NCBI GenBank assembly: GCA_934378195.1
Contig: CAKRPO010000034.1
Location: 1-26,755, forward strand
Source: an uncultured Blautia sp.
GTDB taxonomy: Bacteria > Bacillota > Clostridia > Lachnospirales > Lachnospiraceae
Reading direction: 5' to 3'
DNA length: 26,755 nucleotides
How positions within the stretch are numbered: position 1 is the stretch's first letter; each line of letters opens with the position of its first letter. The notes beneath the pieces are model-generated. The model was not told the origin of the DNA, did no database searches, and saw nothing but the letters and a program-made list of their open reading frames with translations. Position numbers and translations under genes: made by a program. Shown here piece after piece: positions 23,185 to 26,755 of this stretch.

Positions 23185-23973
23185 TTAGATTTCCAGATAG
23201 GAATCTGCGTACAGATAATTATTCTTGATGATATCGCAGGATTTGATTGTTTCCATCAGGCGCAGGTCGTTAGGGTTAACGATTGCGGATGTAAGTCCCT
23301 GCATCATAGCCATAGCTACCATAGCGGAGTCCATGATCGGACGGATATGTTTCGGCATACCGTTGGAGTTATTGGAAAGACCACCGGTGCTCTTCATTCC
23401 CATATCAGAGATCATTTTGATGAATTCAAGAACTTCCATCTGTTTGTCCTGCATTCCTTTGATAACCAGGAATAACGGGTCAAACCACATATCATTCTCA
23501 ACGTCCATACCATGTTCCATACCTCTCTCCATCAGAGTCTGCATGTACATCATACGTTCATCATTGTCTTTTGCAATTCCTTCACCGTTGCAAAGAGCGA
23601 TAACGATTGCATCGTTAGCAGCTGCAACATCAACATAACCGATTCTTCCTGCAGCATCAGCGGAGTTTACGATCGGTTTTCCTTTGGAACGATTGTATAC
23701 AGAAATACCAGCTTCGATAGCTGCAACGTTGGAAGTATCCAGTGCAAGCGGAACATTGTCAAAGTTGCTCTGCAGAAGCTCTACAGCCCATTTCATCAGT
23801 TCCGGTCCATCGTTCTCTGCTGGTCCGATATTTACATCGAGGTATGTAGCACCTGCATCGAGCTGCTGTTTTGCTCTTTTGAGGATCGGCTCAGGATCTC
23901 TCTCTGTGAATGCTTTATTAACTGCTGGTGCTGTTGTGGAAAGTCTCTCTCCAATAGTAACAAATTTTGCCAT
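23185..23973 (-). CDS. acsE: Methyltetrahydrofolate:corrinoid/iron-sulfur protein methyltransferase
   Basis: This enzyme moves the methyl group from methyl-THF to the cobalt of the corrinoid iron-sulfur protein (AcsC-AcsD). The 262-residue product has the pterin-binding TIM-barrel pattern: RAKQQLDAGATYLDVNIGP (33-51), LALDTSN (76-82), PIVNSADA (100-107) and the GLSNNSNG loop (198-205) with the Asn thought to aid methyl transfer. Length equals that of known MeTr enzymes (about 260). AAAGGAG is nine bases before the ATG. It lies between acsC and acsV, matching its partners. Other methyltransferases share this fold, but the context fixes the assignment. Confidence 0.96.
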   Translation of the reverse strand: MAKFVTIGERLSTTAPAVNKAFTERDPEPILKRAKQQLDAGATYLDVNIGPAENDGPELMKWAVELLQSNFDNVPLALDTSNVAAIEAGISVYNRSKGKPIVNSADAAGRIGYVDVAAANDAIVIALCNGEGIAKDNDERMMYMQTLMERGMEHGMDVENDMWFDPLFLVIKGMQDKQMEVLEFIKMISDMGMKSTGGLSNNSNGMPKHIRPIMDSAMVAMAMMQGLTSAIVNPNDLRLMETIKSCDIIKNNYLYADSYLEI

Positions 23974-24004
23974 ACCTGTGTTCTCCTTTACATGGTTTTT
24001 AATG

Positions 24005-24031
24005 TCTCAGGGAGTTTCCTCCTCCCTGAGA
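24005..24031. other. Perfect 10-bp stem-loop between acsC and acsE
   Basis: TCTCAGGGAG (24005-24014) and CTCCCTGAGA (24022-24031) pair fully around a seven-base loop in the 79-bp gap. No T-tract follows on the minus strand, so it is more likely a transcript-processing or stabilising hairpin that sets relative subunit levels than a terminator. Confidence 0.5.
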
Positions 24032-24052
24032 AAAATTATATTTTATGCCGGC

Positions 24053-25399
24053 TTATGCCTGCATATCTTTTAAGAATTTCACAAGCTGAACTGCTTCTCT
24101 AGGTCCTACAATGATCTCCCATCCCGGAAGTTTTGCTTCAAGGTCGCCCTTAAGAACAGCTACTTTACCAGGGATAACGAGTTTACGGCATTTTACTTTC
24201 GGCTCAACTTCTGTCTTGATGTACTCAGAAATGCTGGTGCTGGAGAATTTACCAGCTGCCCAGGATGTCAGTACGGAAAGTCCGCCTGCATCGTTGATAA
24301 CCAGATTAAGCGGTACACCGGAACGTTCCAGTTCACCGGAAACTACGAAGTATGTAAGAGCAAAGTCTACGGTTGTAACAACGAGAGAATTCTCATCTGC
24401 ACCGTTGAGTGGGTAGATACCCGGCTCTACTTTCATCGGTTTCTGTGGATCAGTATAAACGTTCTGACGAAGACCAAACAGTGGAAGAGCCTCTGCATAT
24501 GTCATCTGTTCCATAACGATGATGGAACCATATTTCATTGTAAATACGGAAGCAAGTGCTGCCTGTAAATGATGATCACCTTTGGCAAGTTTAACCAGGT
24601 TAACGATGGATGGATATCCAAATGTTCTGTCCTGATCTTTCAGAGCTGCACGACGAACCATTACAGTATTTGCAAATGTTTCTTTGATATCAGCGCCTGT
24701 TGTATCAAGAACAAGGTTTTTGTTGCCAAGTTTTTCAAGAGCTGCTACTGTATCGTAAAGCTCGTTAATATCTTTTCCGGATACTCCAAGAACTACTCCA
24801 GCTTCTGTAGCAACTGCATTCATTGCCTCATAGTTGGAAGCGTTTGCTCCGTTAAGAACCGGTTTTCCATCCTTGCATACTTCAAGAGCTGCTTTAGCTT
24901 TTTCAGGATCTGTACATCCGAGGATCAGAGTTCTTCCCAGTCCTTTAGCTTTTTCTACAAGTGCTGTAAATTTAGCAGCATCTGCATTTTCATCGCAGTT
25001 AACGTATACAAGTTCAACATGCATTCTTTCACCGATACGGTCATAGTCTACATGCGGGATTGCTGCAAGCTTAGCCTCAACTTCTGCATCATCCATGCAT
25101 GTGCAAAGGGATACAGCATATCTTGGTTTGCTTACAAATGTTTTTTCGTGTCTGAACAGAACAGTTTCTCCTCCAAGAGTGAATTCTGCATCACCAGTTC
25201 CGATCTTGATTGTTTTCATCGGCGGAGCAGTTGCCTCAGAAAGAGAAGCCAGTGCTTCGTCAGACATATGTGGACACTGTTCAATTTTCATTGCGCCCTG
25301 TGCAACTTTCATGGAGAAAGCCATACATGTCGGACATCCACATTCCTTACAGTTTTTCTTTGGTGTTAATTTAAAAATCTGAATACCATTCAGTGCCAT
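24053..25399 (-). CDS. acsC: Corrinoid iron-sulfur protein, large (gamma) subunit
   Basis: With AcsD this forms the corrinoid protein that carries the methyl group from methyl-THF to acetyl-CoA synthase. The 448-residue product begins with the [4Fe-4S] domain, with Cys ligands at about C17, C20, C25 and C42 (NCKECGCPTC and EQCPHM). This cluster reduces the cobalt. A TIM-barrel segment follows, with LILGCTDPEKA, LVLDTTGADI and GYPSIVNLVK. The C-terminal corrinoid-binding part has VINDAGGLSVLTSWAAGKFS and the final GWEIIVGPREA. Length is as expected (about 445). AGGAGG lies roughly 11 bases before the ATG. It is 25 bp after acsD, consistent with one operon and a 1:1 complex. Confidence 0.97.
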   Translation of the reverse strand: MALNGIQIFKLTPKKNCKECGCPTCMAFSMKVAQGAMKIEQCPHMSDEALASLSEATAPPMKTIKIGTGDAEFTLGGETVLFRHEKTFVSKPRYAVSLCTCMDDAEVEAKLAAIPHVDYDRIGERMHVELVYVNCDENADAAKFTALVEKAKGLGRTLILGCTDPEKAKAALEVCKDGKPVLNGANASNYEAMNAVATEAGVVLGVSGKDINELYDTVAALEKLGNKNLVLDTTGADIKETFANTVMVRRAALKDQDRTFGYPSIVNLVKLAKGDHHLQAALASVFTMKYGSIIVMEQMTYAEALPLFGLRQNVYTDPQKPMKVEPGIYPLNGADENSLVVTTVDFALTYFVVSGELERSGVPLNLVINDAGGLSVLTSWAAGKFSSTSISEYIKTEVEPKVKCRKLVIPGKVAVLKGDLEAKLPGWEIIVGPREAVQLVKFLKDMQA

Positions 25400-25424
25400 A
25401 GCTAATTTTTCCTCCTATTATTCC

Positions 25425-26366
25425 TTAAGCAAGTGCTTTGATCAGTTTGGAAATTGTTTTGATAGATTCCGGATGTCTTAAGATTACGGCATCAGAACCA
25501 GCAGCAAGGTCTGCTGCTGCAGTCATAACTTCCATGTCGATTCCACGCTCATCTGCTGATCCCCATTCAGGCATATCAGCTTCAGAAGCGGTTGCTTCTT
25601 TAACTGCCCATGTCTCTGCGGATACAGGTGTAATAATAGGCATCTGCAGCATATTGTCATTCTGTCCTAATGCTGCACCTTTGATACGGTCCATAGTAGA
25701 TACTACGTACTCATATCCATAACCAGCTGCTGCACTACCGATGTTCATAACGATCTTCTTCGCATCAACACCAAGCTGTGTAGTAACAACGTTCAGCTGT
25801 TTTGCAAGGTTGATATCAACGGCTGATTCAGCACCAACGATCTGATTGTAAGCAAGACCTGCTGCTGCACCGATTGCTTTGTAGTTTTCTTCTTTTTCGG
25901 AAAGAAGAAGTGCATTTCTTCCCTGAAGTACTTCTGCAACTTTTGGAAGAAGTTCCGCATCCTTCTCTACATTCTTGCAGCCTTCTACAACGAGTGGACA
26001 GTCGATAGCTTCTGCCACTTCTTTAACAACCTCGATAAGTTCTTCAACAGATTTGTTTGCTCCGTTCGGGTCTCCACCATCCAGGATCAGGGCAACAAAA
26101 TCTGCGCCTTCAATAGCTGCTGCTTTTTTAGCGATCTCAGCCATTGTAGTAGCTCCTTCATAATAAGCTCTTACGCCTTCAGAAAATTCGTCAAGTCCCA
26201 GATCAGAGATTTCAACACCAATTTTTGCTGTGTTTTCTGTTGGTGCATCAAATGTGTAAAATGGGAAAGAATTTTCTCCACCGATTGTCACAGTCTTATC
26301 TCCGCTTCCGATTGTGACAGCGTTAATCTTTGCATTAAATTTCTGTGGTTTCTGATTAAACGGCAT
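25425..26366 (-). CDS. acsD: Corrinoid iron-sulfur protein, small (delta) subunit
   Basis: This partner of AcsC in the corrinoid iron-sulfur protein forms a TIM barrel against which the corrinoid domain packs. The 313-residue product has the family segments VTIGGENSFPFYTFD, ALILDGGDPNG (92-102), VEGCKNVEKDAELLPKVAEVL and MNIGSAAAGYGYEYVVSTMDR, and the late TPVSAETWAVKEA stretch. Length is normal (about 310). GGAGG stands ten bases before the ATG; an out-of-frame ATG seven bases earlier is too close to that site to be used well. A near-consensus promoter lies upstream, so acsD leads its own transcript after acsB. Confidence 0.97.
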   Translation of the reverse strand: MPFNQKPQKFNAKINAVTIGSGDKTVTIGGENSFPFYTFDAPTENTAKIGVEISDLGLDEFSEGVRAYYEGATTMAEIAKKAAAIEGADFVALILDGGDPNGANKSVEELIEVVKEVAEAIDCPLVVEGCKNVEKDAELLPKVAEVLQGRNALLLSEKEENYKAIGAAAGLAYNQIVGAESAVDINLAKQLNVVTTQLGVDAKKIVMNIGSAAAGYGYEYVVSTMDRIKGAALGQNDNMLQMPIITPVSAETWAVKEATASEADMPEWGSADERGIDMEVMTAAADLAAGSDAVILRHPESIKTISKLIKALA

Positions 26367-26407
26367 TTCTCATAAGCCTCCTCTAAATTATTAAAAACTC
26401 AACTATC

Positions 26408-26436
26408 ATTATACTACATAAAATTACCAGTGACAA
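26408..26436 (-). promoter_or_regulatory. Strong sigma-A promoter of acsD and following genes
   Basis: On the minus strand TTGTCA (26436-26431) and a perfect TATAAT (26413-26408) are spaced by 17 bases, the best promoter in the window. The predicted start is near 26401, about 35 bases before the acsD ATG. It gives the corrinoid-protein genes an entry point independent of acsB. Confidence 0.82.
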
Positions 26437-26490
26437 GATAACACGGGATCTTTTATGTTAAAAAAATATCAAAAATCGTCGCAGTTCAAA

Positions 26491-26547
26491 ACTCAGGGTT
26501 AAACCCTCAGGGAAAGAATGCAAGCATTCTTTCCCTTTGCAGGGTTT
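26491..26547 (-). terminator. Nested hairpins after acsB with competing pairings
   Basis: GGGAAAGAATGC (26510-26521) pairs with GCATTCTTTCCC (26524-26535) in a 12-bp stem. AAACCCT (26501-26507) can pair either with AGGGTTT (26541-26547), closing that stem, or with AGGGTT (26495-26500) to make a second hairpin followed by GAGTTTT on the minus strand. The two folds exclude each other, as in an attenuator. It overlaps the last bases of the acsB stop codon and probably ends or limits transcription before the acsD promoter. Confidence 0.55.
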
Positions 26548-26755
26548 ACATCATTGGATCCATTCCTAATGCCGGATGTCCTTTTTCTGTAAGGTATTCA
26601 ACCAGTGCTTCTGGATCTGTTGCTACTGTCTCATCACCGATCATATCAGTGAAGTTTTCGATTCCGTAAAGTTCCTGTGCTGTCTTGTTCAGACGTTCAG
26701 CAACGAATTCTTTCAGTTCTTTTGGCATCCATACGATACGCTCGATACCGCCTTC
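26546..26755 (-). CDS. acsB: Acetyl-CoA synthase catalytic subunit, C-terminal end (partial)
   Basis: Only the last 69 residues are present; the frame is open to the window edge. They read EGGIERIVWMPKELKEF and onward to a C-terminus rich in acidic residues (DETVATDPEALVEYL), ending GMDPMM. This GGIERIVWMPK region is typical of the end of the A-cluster subunit of CODH/acetyl-CoA synthase, which joins methyl, CO and CoA into acetyl-CoA. The nickel-iron A-cluster ligands lie upstream and outside the window. It stands directly before acsD and acsC, as expected for the acs cluster. CO dehydrogenase, its usual partner, would have to lie beyond the edge or elsewhere. Confidence 0.88.
   Translation of the reverse strand, partial: EGGIERIVWMPKELKEFVAERLNKTAQELYGIENFTDMIGDETVATDPEALVEYLTEKGHPALGMDPMM

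Noticed and set aside
1..26755. CRISPR arrays, tRNA or rRNA genes, phage or plasmid genes
   Set aside because: No regularly spaced repeats, cloverleaf-like sequence, rRNA stretches, integrase, transposase or replication genes were seen on either strand.

Overview
The window reads as a chromosomal segment of a spore-forming, anaerobic, acetogenic Firmicute of the Lachnospiraceae, most like Blautia. This rests on three things seen together: Wood-Ljungdahl genes (acsB, acsD, acsC, acsE, acsV, fhs, fchA, folD), a trimeric [FeFe]-hydrogenase of the electron-bifurcating type, and the spore-coat ATPase gene spoIVA. The genus is inferred from protein character and gene order, not from a marker gene. 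Every gene I accept is on the minus strand, so the text below follows transcription from high to low coordinates.

Region A (about 26755-15731) is the acetogenesis block. It holds the 3' end of acsB, then acsD, acsC, acsE, acsV, a DUF3786 gene, fhs, fchA, folD and a secreted glucosaminidase whose start overlaps the folD stop. A near-consensus promoter precedes acsD. A terminator-like palindrome separates acsE from acsV. A 235-bp BIME-like inverted-repeat element lies between fhs and fchA. Together the genes make formyl-, methenyl- and methylene-THF, move the methyl group to the corrinoid protein, reactivate the corrinoid, and make acetyl-CoA. CO dehydrogenase (acsA/cooS) and methylene-THF reductase are not in the window.

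Region B (15730-10744) holds a multi-hairpin intergenic structure, then hydC-hydB-hydA with its own promoter, then a 262-bp imperfect palindrome. The hydrogenase is expected to supply or dispose of reducing power for region A.

Region C (10743-7568) holds the two-subunit class I fumarase, with a clear promoter, then spoIVA, whose ribosome-binding site is buried in a terminator-like hairpin.

Region D (7567-1) is a cell-surface polysaccharide operon. It contains a membrane nucleotide-sugar 4,6-dehydratase (CapD/PglF type), a small zinc-ribbon protein, a polyprenyl-phosphate sugar transferase, the complete dTDP-L-rhamnose set (rfbA, rfbB, rfbD, rfbC) and the first codons of a further gene.

The main points for a second look are: a FolD that has lost two cyclohydrolase residues and sits beside a separate cyclohydrolase gene; three unexplained structured intergenic elements (18346-18580, 15511-15721, 10894-11155); and the buried spoIVA ribosome-binding site. 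No CRISPR array, tRNA, rRNA or intact transposase was seen.
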